17,823 nt of DNA from CBFHOS01 sp965657645. GTDB lineage: Bacteria; Pseudomonadota; Alphaproteobacteria; Puniceispirillales; Puniceispirillaceae. Both the position numbers and the translations under genes were made by a program. The notes below the pieces were generated by a model that was not told the origin of the DNA, did no database searches, and saw only the letters and a list, made by a program, of their open reading frames with translations. This document shows positions 1-6,312 of the stretch, piece by piece (position 1 is the first letter of the stretch; the number at the start of each line of letters is the position of its first letter). Location: the NCBI GenBank assembly GCA_965657645.1, contig CBFHOS010000034.1:1-17823 (forward strand). The letters run 5' to 3'.

Positions 1-221
1 CCCAACTGAGCTTTAAAATGAGGAGCCTGACAATGCGCAAGAGCACATTGAACATGATCATTTTGACGAACAGCATCAACACCGTCGTCCGCAACACTGT
101 GGCAGTGGTGAATTGGGTTAATGTCCTATGGCTACTAAAACCAACCAATCAGAACGGCAAACAACGCGTCATGCCAGTGCATCCAATGACGCCGCGCCAA
201 GACTTGATTAGTGATTTTTAG
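1..221 (+). other. Unassigned left edge with short ORFs
   Basis: I recognise no gene here. An AGGAG at 20-24 stands 8 bases before an ATG at 33, opening a 62-codon frame that stops at 221. Its product is unremarkable and matches no family I know. A second frame is open from 17 to 124 and would give an acidic, His-rich peptide ending in CGSGELG. After that stop, an ATG at 128 in the same frame opens 27 more codons (MATKTNQSERQ...). The second frame looks more like the tail of a real protein, but a TAA at 14-16 cuts it off from anything upstream. The stretch could be the decayed 3' end of a gene lying left of the window, or a small real gene starting at 33. Confidence 0.2.
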
Positions 222-420
222 ATAAGCCGGGCTCGCGCCCACTTCCAACACTTTAATCAACTTCAGCCGGTCCACTAGCAAGACCATGCTTTGGCATGTC
301 TGCGCTCATGGCCCCTCGACTGCCTGCGCGCCCACATAAAAGAACCGGAACAAGAACCAGAAAGAGCAAGTTTAACCATCAAGCCTAACCATCAAGTCTA
401 ACCCAGCATAGGAGGCTGTT
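222..420. other. Intergenic leader of the membrane-protein gene
   Basis: There is no convincing coding frame. A small hairpin lies at 282-300 (GAC, bulged C, ATGC, loop TTTG, GCAT, GTC) with no T-run after it. Further on is a purine-rich stretch, then a 13-bp tandem repeat. The stretch ends in a strong AGGAGG at 411-416 that serves the ATG at 421. I see no clear -35/-10 pair. Confidence 0.5.
373..403 (+). repeat. 13-bp tandem repeat, 2.4 copies
   Basis: TAACCATCAAGCC (373-385) is followed directly by TAACCATCAAGTC (386-398) and a partial TAACC (399-403). The array sits just upstream of the ribosome binding site at 411-416, so it lies in the 5' leader of the 119-aa gene. Confidence 0.75.
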
Positions 421-780
421 ATGACGACCACAGAGAGTAACACGAACGCCCATTCAGCAAGGATGAAGCCACCCGACCGGCATCTGAACTGGAATGAAAA
501 AATCCAGAACACCGGCATTATTAGCCGCGTTGCAAGAACCGGATCGTTCTTCCGTTTTGTGCTGATGATTATCACATTCTGGGCCCTTTGTGTGGGCATT
601 GCCGCGGCGCTTATCATCTTGAACAGCAGTGTGGCGGCGCAAGATTTAACCCAGCCCAAAACAATCTCGGTTATGCCAAGCACGCCTGTCTTTGATGATA
701 GTTTGCAGGATAATATCACCCGCGAGACCGGCACATTTACACTCGATAATTTCTGGCGTTTACACGGGACGACACGATAG
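421..780 (+). CDS. Small single-pass membrane protein, unknown function
   Basis: This 119-aa protein matches no family I recognise. The start is well supported by AGGAGG at 411-416. Residues 1-45 are polar with several Arg and Lys (probably cytoplasmic). Residues 46-67 form one hydrophobic helix (RFVLMIITFWALCVGIAAAL). The remaining 50 residues are polar and probably periplasmic. The SVAAQ after the helix resembles a signal peptidase site, but the 45-residue N-region makes a signal anchor more likely. The DUF3445 gene follows 121 bp downstream in the same direction, so a shared transcript is possible although hairpins lie between them. The antisense frames over this stretch have no family features. 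I am fairly sure it is a gene; its function is unknown. Confidence 0.65.
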   Translation: MTTTESNTNAHSARMKPPDRHLNWNEKIQNTGIISRVARTGSFFRFVLMIITFWALCVGIAAALIILNSSVAAQDLTQPKTISVMPSTPVFDDSLQDNITRETGTFTLDNFWRLHGTTR

Positions 781-812
781 ATGACAGGCTTTAGTCACCC
801 AAGTGGCGACGG

Positions 813-836
813 CCACCACCATGGGCACATTGGTGG
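813..836 (+). promoter_or_regulatory. Inverted repeat in the gap before the DUF3445 gene
   Basis: CCACCA (813-818) and TGGTGG (831-836) can pair around a 12-nt loop that itself contains the palindrome CCATGG. It lies in the 121-nt gap between the membrane-protein gene and the N-demethylase gene. Its function is not known. Confidence 0.3.
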
Positions 837-856
837 GTGCATCTTGCTTAAATGCC

Positions 857-886
857 GGAGAATTTCTAAGCTGAAATTCTTCAGTT
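857..886 (+). terminator. Hairpin with short T-run before the DUF3445 start
   Basis: AGAATTTC (859-866) and GAAATTCT (873-880) are perfect inverted arms around TAAGCT. The stem extends by a G-T and a G-C pair (858/881, 857/882). Four T residues follow within a few bases. It ends about 20 bases before the ATG at 902. It could be a weak, AT-rich terminator for the gene upstream, an attenuator for the gene downstream, or an operator. Confidence 0.4.
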
Positions 887-901
887 TTGGGCGGTTTATC
901 C

Positions 902-1894
902 ATGTCAGACGATCAGCACAGCGGCAAGTCAGAACCAGCCACACCGCAACAAATGCCATATGGCGGCGCGCAGGCATATGCGCCGCCATGGCAAAAACTT
1001 GGCCATCAACTCACCATGGGTTTGCGGGGTCGGGCTGAGGCCAACTGGCTTCCGTTTGACGATTTATTCGGCAATGCCGGCCTTCGCGCACACCAATTGG
1101 CGCTAAAAGCCAGCCTCTCACAATCACATCATAAAGACATTTTCAACGCCGCACCACTTGGCCAAACCCGGCCTAATTCCAGTGGCGAAGATCGGAATGA
1201 AGCGGCGGGTGAAGAAGTCTATGATATGGTCCGCGCGCATCTTGACCAATATCACGACCGGCATCATGCCCCGCTTCCCCCGCGTGATGCCGCCTTGCAC
1301 CCATTGGATGCGGCGGCGCGTTTAATCCCAGAAGATTTATTATTGCTCGCCCCACAGCCCGACATTGATGGTGATCCGGACAGGGATGACGAAGCCCAAA
1401 AATGGCATTTGGTAACCGGCGCCCTCGCCTTTCCGGCGCATTGGGTGCTCGCACAAAAGATGGGCAAACCGCTTGCCGCAATCCATGAACCCGTGCCGCA
1501 TTATGCCGAGCGATTGGAAACCGCGATGGATCGGTTTTTCAATAAAATGCAAATCGGCCCAATTTCCAGCCGGATGAATTGGTCTATGCAGGCCGGTGAG
1601 GATTATTACGCCCCCCACCGCGCGGCGCGAAACGCGCTTGAACTAGGCGAAGTGGAAAGCCGTCTATTCCTAAGGGTTGAAAACCAGACATTGCGCAAAT
1701 TACCGAAATCCGGCCAGATTCTATTCACCATACGCACCCATATGGTGCCAATTGCGGCATGGCGAGACCAGCCCGACGCCATTGCTGGCCTGGTCAAAAT
1801 GATGGCGGACATGTCACCACTAACCGCGCACTATAAAGGGATACATCTATATAGGGACGCCCTAACCGCGTGGCTGGCCGAAATCACCCGGTAA
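902..1894 (+). CDS. Heme-dependent oxidative N-demethylase family (DUF3445)
   Basis: This 330-aa protein belongs to the DUF3445 family (PF11927). Characterised members bind heme in a PAS-like fold and oxidatively remove a methyl group from secondary amines such as dimethylamine, giving formaldehyde. Visible family signatures are FPAHW (177-181), KMGKPLAAIHEPVP (186-199), RMNWS (224-228), and the block from LRVENQTLRKLPKSG to FTIRT (257-279). The N-terminal 30 residues look disordered. I chose ATG 902, with GGGCGG seven bases upstream. An in-frame TTG at 887 would add only five residues. The partner subunits known from dimethylamine monooxygenase operons are absent from this window, so the substrate here is open. 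The family call is firm; the specific amine is inference. Confidence 0.85.
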   Translation: MSDDQHSGKSEPATPQQMPYGGAQAYAPPWQKLGHQLTMGLRGRAEANWLPFDDLFGNAGLRAHQLALKASLSQSHHKDIFNAAPLGQTRPNSSGEDRNEAAGEEVYDMVRAHLDQYHDRHHAPLPPRDAALHPLDAAARLIPEDLLLLAPQPDIDGDPDRDDEAQKWHLVTGALAFPAHWVLAQKMGKPLAAIHEPVPHYAERLETAMDRFFNKMQIGPISSRMNWSMQAGEDYYAPHRAARNALELGEVESRLFLRVENQTLRKLPKSGQILFTIRTHMVPIAAWRDQPDAIAGLVKMMADMSPLTAHYKGIHLYRDALTAWLAEITR

Positions 1895-1915
1895 TAATCA
1901 CCCCGTGATAACGCC

Positions 1916-2310
1916 CTAGAGCGCCAAGGCCAGCACCAGATTTTCGCGCGTCAGATTAGGTCCGCTAATACTGCCAGTAATGACACCACTTACCCGGGCC
2001 GCCAGATGGTCGCTATCGCGAGGGATCCATGCGTTGCCGAGCGGCGTTTTTGGAGCGTTGGTGTAATCGGGTCACAAAACTGAAAATGCTTTTCATAGGT
2101 CGACAGATTTTGATCACTCATATTGATCGAAATGCGGCTTTCAAACTCGGATTTGTGAGGTGACCAGATATAGGAAGCAAAATGGTCAGCATCGAGCAAC
2201 TCAAGCAAACGGTGACCAATCAATTCGCGAAGATCGGCCTCGGTGTGAGTAGCAGTCAAATCATTCATCAAAGAGAAGAATGACTTTTTATGTTGCGATG
2301 TGAATTCCAT
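1916..2310 (-). pseudogene. Truncated LuxR-type regulator fused out of frame to a foreign tail
   Basis: From ATG 2310 the - strand encodes the N-terminal ligand-binding half of a LuxR-family regulator, including LDADHFASYIWSP and FCDPITPTLQKRRSATH. It then runs through about a dozen unrelated residues to a TAA at 1990-1992. The rest of the sensor domain and the whole C-terminal HTH are missing. A different - strand frame takes over at the same place and reads GNAWIPRDSDHLAARVSG, continuing to a TAG at 1916-1918. It looks like the end of another protein that I cannot name. A deletion joining two genes is the simplest reading. An upstream in-frame TTG at 2322 is possible, but the purine-rich GGAAAAGGAA suits ATG 2310 better. 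A LuxR-solo fragment could still be expressed as a stub without DNA-binding capacity. Confidence 0.65.
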
Positions 2311-2593
2311 TTCCTTTTCCAAAAATTAGACAGCTGGCGCCCGGCAACACTGACAATTCACGGAAATACTAACAACGTAGCTGATCTTAAAAACATAACA
2401 CGAGCAAGAAAGTTTACAAAATTTCAAATATTTTTGGTGACAGATGAACCTAAACATCGCGCGGAATACGACTTAGGCACTTTTTATAAAGTCGCGCTCT
2501 AATCAAAGTAACGTGGAGAAAATGGAGAATGACTAAAGTGTCCACACCCCGCGAGAAATTTGGGTGGACATGCTGATAAATCATTTAAAAAAT
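2311..2593. other. AT-rich intergenic stretch between the broken regulator and the tRNA
   Basis: There is no supportable gene. The one 70-codon + strand frame here starts inside the regulator remnant and has no family features. The only structures seen are the hairpin at 2540-2569 and the T-run directly after the tRNA. Confidence 0.5.
2540..2569 (-). terminator. Possible tRNA-Ala terminator hairpin
   Basis: GTCCAC-A-CC (2540-2548) pairs with GGGTGGAC (2562-2569), giving an 8-bp stem with one bulged A and a 13-nt loop. It lies 25 bases beyond the 3' end of the tRNA. The T-run after it on the - strand is weak (CACTTTAG). A second T-rich run lies directly after the tRNA CCA end. Confidence 0.35.
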
Positions 2594-2669
2594 TGGTGGA
2601 GCCAGACGGGATCGAACCGACGACCTCCTGCTTGCAAAGCAGGCGCTCTCCCAGCTGAGCTATGGCCCC
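2594..2669 (-). tRNA. tRNA-Ala(UGC)
   Basis: On the - strand the sequence opens GGGGCCATAGCTCAGC and folds into a standard 76-nt cloverleaf. The acceptor stem is GGGGCCA / TGGCTCC with one G-U pair. The D-arm contains AGCTCAGCTGGGAGAGC. The anticodon stem CCTGC/GCAGG flanks the loop TTTGCAA with anticodon TGC (+ strand 2634-2636). The T-arm has GGTTCGATCC. The CCA end is encoded (2594-2596). It stands alone, not inside an rRNA operon, where alphaproteobacteria usually keep tRNA-Ala(UGC). Confidence 0.97.
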
Positions 2670-2724
2670 ATATTTCCGCTTAACAAACGGAGGGATAGTG
2701 ACGGAAACCGCCGCTACGGCCCGT

Positions 2725-2753
2725 GTTATCTGTTATTGTGCGCCGCTGGTCAA
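2725..2753 (-). promoter_or_regulatory. Probable promoter of tRNA-Ala
   Basis: On the - strand TTGACC (2753-2748) and GATAAC (2730-2725) are separated by 17 bases, a good sigma-70-like pair. It is placed to start transcription about 50 bases upstream of the mature tRNA 5' end. It lies downstream of the ald terminator, so the tRNA probably has its own transcript. Confidence 0.5.
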
Positions 2754-2802
2754 CCCCTTTTTTAGCTCTATCTAAAGATTGCTTAAAACCGCGCACCTAT
2801 GC

Positions 2803-2833
2803 AAAAGGCCGGAGCGGTATCACCACTCCGGCC
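2803..2833 (-). terminator. Rho-independent terminator of ald
   Basis: GGCCGGAG (2807-2814) pairs with CTCCGGCC (2826-2833). The stem continues past one C-A mismatch with GGT/ACC around a three-base loop. Four U residues follow on the - strand (2806-2803). It begins about 28 bases beyond the ald stop codon. Confidence 0.8.
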
Positions 2834-2860
2834 CTAAACATTCTGATCGCAAAAAATGCG

Positions 2861-3955
2861 TTAGGCAGCCGGTGCTTCGCCAACCGCGTCAATGACCGCC
2901 TGATAGGTGATCTTGCCACCTTTCACGTTGAGGCCATTGGCCAAATGCGCGTCCATATCCAACGCCTTTTCACCATGATCAGCCAGCGCCAACACATGCG
3001 GCAACGTCGCATTGTTCAATGCCTCAGACGAGGTCAATGGCACTGAACCGGGCATGTTTGCCACGCAATAATGCACAACATTATTCACCACATAGGTCGG
3101 ATCATCATGGGTTGTGGCCTTTGATGTTTCAAAACAACCGCCCTGATCGATGGCAACATCAACAAGAACCGCGCCCGGCTTCATTTCTGTGAGGAACGCC
3201 TTAGAAATAAGCTTTGGTGCGCTAGCGCCCGGGATCAATACCGCGCCAATAACCATATCGGCGGTGCGGCACACTTCCTCTAGGATCGCCTTGCTTGAAT
3301 AGCGTGTGGTAATGCTATTGCCAAAAATGTCTGACAATTCGCGAAGACGCGGCACTGAACGGTCCAGAACAGTCACGCGTGCACCAAGGCCAACCGCCAT
3401 CTTTGCCGCGTTAATGCCAACAACTCCGCCGCCAATAACAACAACTTCAGCCGGAGCCGTGCCAGGAACGCCAGAGATTAACAGACCACGACCACCAGCG
3501 CTTGCCTTCAGGTTAGAGGCGCCCTCGATAACGGCAAGACGACCAGCAACTTCACTCATCGGTGCCAATAGCGGCAGACCGCCTTCGTCATCGGTGATTG
3601 TCTCATAGGCAATTGCTGTACAACCGCTAGCCATCAGACCCGCTGTCTGGGCTGGATCAGCGGCCAAATGCAAATAGGTAAACAGAATTTGATTGGCAGA
3701 TAGCTGGGCCCACTCGACCGGCTGTGGCTCTTTAACCTTAACAATCATTTCGGCCTTTTGGAAAACCTCTGCCGCAGATCCGGCAATCTCGGCACCAGCC
3801 GCACGATACACAGAATCGCCCGCCCCAATACCAGCACCAGCACCGGTTTCAACCAACACCTTGTGGCCGCGACCAACCAGCTCAGCAACCGAATTCGGCA
3901 CCAAACCAACGCGGGACTCACGAACTTTTATTTCCTTTGGAACACCAATAAGCAT
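2861..3955 (-). CDS. ald: Alanine dehydrogenase
   Basis: This 364-aa NAD-dependent L-alanine dehydrogenase interconverts L-alanine and pyruvate plus ammonia in the cytoplasm. It is full length for the family. The start MLIGVPKEIKVRESRVGLVP is typical. Substrate and catalytic residues known from the Phormidium enzyme fall at the same numbers: Arg15, Lys75, His96 and Asp270. The nucleotide-binding Rossmann motif GGGVVG is at 175-180, with the ribose-binding Asp198 at the end of the next strand. AAGAGGAT precedes the ATG. It diverges from an Lrp/AsnC-family gene, the common arrangement where that regulator activates ald in response to alanine. A terminator follows the gene. Transcription is probably single-gene. 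The identification is firm. Confidence 0.97.
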   Translation of the reverse strand: MLIGVPKEIKVRESRVGLVPNSVAELVGRGHKVLVETGAGAGIGAGDSVYRAAGAEIAGSAAEVFQKAEMIVKVKEPQPVEWAQLSANQILFTYLHLAADPAQTAGLMASGCTAIAYETITDDEGGLPLLAPMSEVAGRLAVIEGASNLKASAGGRGLLISGVPGTAPAEVVVIGGGVVGINAAKMAVGLGARVTVLDRSVPRLRELSDIFGNSITTRYSSKAILEEVCRTADMVIGAVLIPGASAPKLISKAFLTEMKPGAVLVDVAIDQGGCFETSKATTHDDPTYVVNNVVHYCVANMPGSVPLTSSEALNNATLPHVLALADHGEKALDMDAHLANGLNVKGGKITYQAVIDAVGEAPAA

Positions 3956-4136
3956 GATTCAATCCTCTTCACTTGTCCAGCCTAGCCATTCATCACAGCC
4001 AAGCTGACCTAACTTTATCCAAGATGTACTTTATTCAAGGTAGGTAGGCATGATATGCCAAGATTGATGCTATTTCCTTGCTTTGTGTGTGCAGTATCAA
4101 TAAAATTTGAAACTATCTGCGATAAATTATATATTT

Positions 4137-4182
4137 ATTCGAATTTAATTCGTATTTTGAAAATCATCATCGAATTTATTCG
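4137..4182. promoter_or_regulatory. Palindromes in the ald/Lrp divergent region, likely regulator sites
   Basis: Two related palindromes lie in the AT-rich divergent promoter region. CGAATT-T-AATTCG is at 4140-4152 and CGAAT-TT-ATTCG is at 4171-4182. Their centres are about 30.5 bp apart, close to three helical turns. ATTCGAAT at 4137-4144 overlaps the first. Lrp-family octamers bind phased AT-rich sites on one face of DNA, so these are candidate operators for the adjacent regulator. That is inference; no binding is shown. Confidence 0.55.
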
Positions 4183-4209
4183 CGCTTTTTGGCATGTGAG
4201 GGGGCATAA

Positions 4210-4668
4210 ATGGACAAAATTGACCGCACGATTCTCGGCGCGCTACAGGCCAATGCACGCATTTCCAATGTGGAGTTGGCGCAAACCGCCGGTCTGTCGG
4301 CATCGGCCTGCCTGCGCCGGGTGTCACAATTGGAAAAGGCCGGGATCATTGACGGCTATCATGCGACCTTAAATTCGTCGAAAATGGGTCATGATGTCTT
4401 GGTGTTGATGCAGATCACCCTGCGCGGTCAATCAGCCGAAATGATGGCCGATTTCGAGGCCGCCGCCGCCAATATACCGCAAGTTCTGGCCTGTTTTCTC
4501 ATTGCTGGTGAGAGTGATTATATCCTGCGCGTGGCGGCGCGTGATGTGGCCGACTTTGGCCGCGTACACTCAGAATACCTATCGGCCCTGCCGCATGTAT
4601 TGCGCATGGAGAGCAGTTTTATCCTGCGCGAGGTATTTAACCGGAGCCTATCACCTGTCCAGAATTAG
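4210..4668 (+). CDS. Lrp/AsnC-family regulator, probable ald activator
   Basis: This 152-aa transcription factor has the standard Lrp/AsnC layout. The N-terminal winged HTH (about 1-60) opens MDKIDRTILGALQANARIS and contains the recognition-helix segment SASACLRRVSQLEKAG. The RAM ligand-binding domain spans about 65-145 with the usual GESDYILRV motif before the last strands. GAGGGG sits just upstream of the ATG. Divergence from ald suggests it is the AldR-type alanine-responsive activator of that gene and its own autoregulator. It could equally answer to other amino acids, as family members are hard to tell apart by sequence. The stop codon lies within a run of CCAGAATTA repeats. Confidence 0.9.
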   Translation: MDKIDRTILGALQANARISNVELAQTAGLSASACLRRVSQLEKAGIIDGYHATLNSSKMGHDVLVLMQITLRGQSAEMMADFEAAAANIPQVLACFLIAGESDYILRVAARDVADFGRVHSEYLSALPHVLRMESSFILREVFNRSLSPVQN

Positions 4669-4716
4669 GCCAGAATTAAGGCTCCAATCCAGTGTTAAGG
4701 ATAGGGTCCAGAATTA
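4659..4716 (+). repeat. Degenerate CCAGAATTA repeats at the regulator 3' end
   Basis: CCAGAATTAGG (4659-4669) overlaps the stop codon. CCAGAATTAAGG starts at 4670, the diverged CCAGTGTTAAGG at 4689, and CCAGAATTA again at 4708. The cluster fills the gap between two convergent genes. It probably arose by slippage. I see no strong terminator in it. Confidence 0.6.
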
Positions 4717-4732
4717 AAATCCATTTGGGCGA

Positions 4733-6118
4733 TCAGGCCCGCAAGGCGGCACCCATGGCGCGGATGTCATCAATCTTTGCATCCAGAGCCTGCCAATCAT
4801 CATCATCCGCGATCCTGTCCCAGATTGCCTCGACCTCATCAATCGTCATTGATACCGCGGCCTCACGGTCAAAGAACGGGTCCGACCGTTTGGTGCTAAT
4901 ACCACCGAGAATACCGGTTAATTCATCCCAAATCGGACCGGAATAATTACCCCGCCTAGCCACCCCGCCGTGCAAATCATGAAAGATCTGGTCAAAGCCA
5001 TAGCCGCTTGTCCGTGCCGCCGTAAACAGCGCACGGCATAGGCTAGCGGCATCCGCCGGATCATCTGGCATGGCAACACCAAGGCGCATGGCGATACTTG
5101 CCGCGAGGCTGGCTTCCATTTGCTGGAAAAACGCTTTTAACACAGTCTCTAATGCCTCTTTATCACAGAACCGGATAAAGCAATCGGCCAGTCGGCACAC
5201 GGCCCACAGGGCGGCGTCGGCTTGGCGACCATAGGCATAGCGACCATCCCGGTCAAAATAGGCGGCGGTGAGATTAGGATCAAACACCGGCAAGAACCGC
5301 CACGGCCCATAATCAAAACTCTCGCCAGTAATGTTGAAATTGTCGGTATTCAAAACCCCATGCACAAAACCCGCCGCCAGCCATTGGCCAGCCGTTTGGG
5401 CAATCGCCGCACTAGCCGCCGATAGCAATGCAGGGGCTAGAACCGCGATATCAGCATCAACACTCACCGCCAGCTCGTGCGCGTAATAGTGTTTTGCCAC
5501 ATGACGGATCAACACCTCTAGCGCCGCGCCATCATCCAAATAATTCAACCGCTGGAAACTACCGATGCGAATATGGCTATGCGATAACCGCACCATCACC
5601 GCAGAGCGCGTTGGCGAGGGTTCGTCATTGCGTTGCAGTGATTCTCCCGTTTCGATTACCGAAAATGTCTTTGATGTTGAAACGCCCAGCGCCTCTAGCA
5701 TTTCGGTGGCGAGAATTTCGCGGACAGCGCCTTTTAGTGTCAACCGCCCATCCGCAGTGCGCGAGAACGGCGTTTGGCCCGACCCCTTTGTTCCCAAATC
5801 GAGCAAAAGCCCATCTTCGGCGCGCATCTGGGCAAAGAGAAAGCCGCGCCCATCCCCTAGATCAGGATTGTAATGGCCGAATTGATGCCCGTGATAACAA
5901 AGGGCCAGCGGCTCTGGGAAATTATCCGGCAACGGATTGAATTTACCAAAATGATTGACCCAATCCTCGTCACTCAGCCCCTCTAAACCAACGCTAGCCG
6001 CCGCGCTTTGATTGCGGTAGCGCAGAATATGTTTGGGAAATGCCGCCGCCGACACTGGCCGATAGAATTGCGTGCCTAGCTTGTCATGCACCATCTCTGG
6101 ATTATAGCTCTGTGACAT
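4733..6118 (-). CDS. selO: Protein adenylyltransferase SelO (YdiU family), short form
   Basis: This 461-aa SelO/UPF0061 pseudokinase transfers AMP from ATP to Ser, Thr or Tyr of target proteins and is linked to redox stress in characterised bacteria. Visible motifs: GDGR (88-91), DLGTKGSGQTPFSR (107-120) with ATP-binding Lys111, Glu134, Arg177 and Arg184, then GFVHGVLNTDN (250-260) with catalytic Asp259 and metal ligand Asn260, and the second metal ligand Asp269 in DYGP. Their spacings match the Pseudomonas syringae enzyme, so it should be active. The C-terminus lacks the NP-x-YVLRN segment and the final Cys region found in E. coli SelO. AGGAGT precedes the ATG. It diverges from the Rieske oxygenase gene and converges with the Lrp-type gene. 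Confidence 0.95.
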   Translation of the reverse strand: MSQSYNPEMVHDKLGTQFYRPVSAAAFPKHILRYRNQSAAASVGLEGLSDEDWVNHFGKFNPLPDNFPEPLALCYHGHQFGHYNPDLGDGRGFLFAQMRAEDGLLLDLGTKGSGQTPFSRTADGRLTLKGAVREILATEMLEALGVSTSKTFSVIETGESLQRNDEPSPTRSAVMVRLSHSHIRIGSFQRLNYLDDGAALEVLIRHVAKHYYAHELAVSVDADIAVLAPALLSAASAAIAQTAGQWLAAGFVHGVLNTDNFNITGESFDYGPWRFLPVFDPNLTAAYFDRDGRYAYGRQADAALWAVCRLADCFIRFCDKEALETVLKAFFQQMEASLAASIAMRLGVAMPDDPADAASLCRALFTAARTSGYGFDQIFHDLHGGVARRGNYSGPIWDELTGILGGISTKRSDPFFDREAAVSMTIDEVEAIWDRIADDDDWQALDAKIDDIRAMGAALRA

Positions 6119-6166
6119 CCCATCACTCCTAATTCAAATACGACATCACAATGGCGTCAGTGGGCT

Positions 6167-6183
6167 AGACAATAGCGTTGTCT
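6167..6183. promoter_or_regulatory. Inverted repeat between selO and the Rieske gene
   Basis: AGACAA (6167-6172) and TTGTCT (6178-6183) are perfect arms around TAGCG. It lies 49 bp upstream of selO and 130 bp upstream of the Rieske start. That suits an operator in a divergent promoter region, but the binding factor is unknown. Confidence 0.4.
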
Positions 6184-6226
6184 GAGGCGAAACAGGATTT
6201 AGTATAACAGCTTAATGCACCGCCCT

Positions 6227-6256
6227 ATGACAAAAATACCGTTGTTTGCATGTCAT
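6227..6256. promoter_or_regulatory. Second inverted repeat upstream of the Rieske gene
   Basis: ATGACA (6227-6232) and TGTCAT (6251-6256) are perfect inverted arms with 18 bp between them. They are centred about 70 bp upstream of the oxygenase start and could be an operator. The arms are short enough to be chance. Confidence 0.25.
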
Positions 6257-6312
6257 TGATAATTAGGGGGCGCATTACTGATCATCCATCACGCGCTTGA
6301 ATGAGGTGCACT

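Noticed and set aside
781..1038. 85-codon + strand frame starting right after the membrane-protein stop
   Set aside because: Most of it overlaps the DUF3445 gene in another frame, the composition is poor, and there is no ribosome binding site apart from the preceding coding sequence.
1897..1909. ATCAC-CCC-GTGAT hairpin after the DUF3445 gene
   Set aside because: 5-bp stem, no T-run; likely chance.
2594..2620. tRNA 3' end as an integration site for a mobile element
   Set aside because: No second copy of the tRNA 3' sequence and no integrase are visible in the window.
2723..3046. 107-codon + strand frame over the ald 3' end and terminator
   Set aside because: Runs through the terminator and antisense to ald; no motif.
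4727..4740. GGGC-GATCAG-GCCC hairpin as selO terminator
   Set aside because: Only a 4-bp stem and it contains the selO stop codon in the loop; too weak to call.
5428..5940. 170-codon + strand frame opposite selO
   Set aside because: selO is unmistakable on the other strand; the + product is low-complexity and Pro/Arg-rich.
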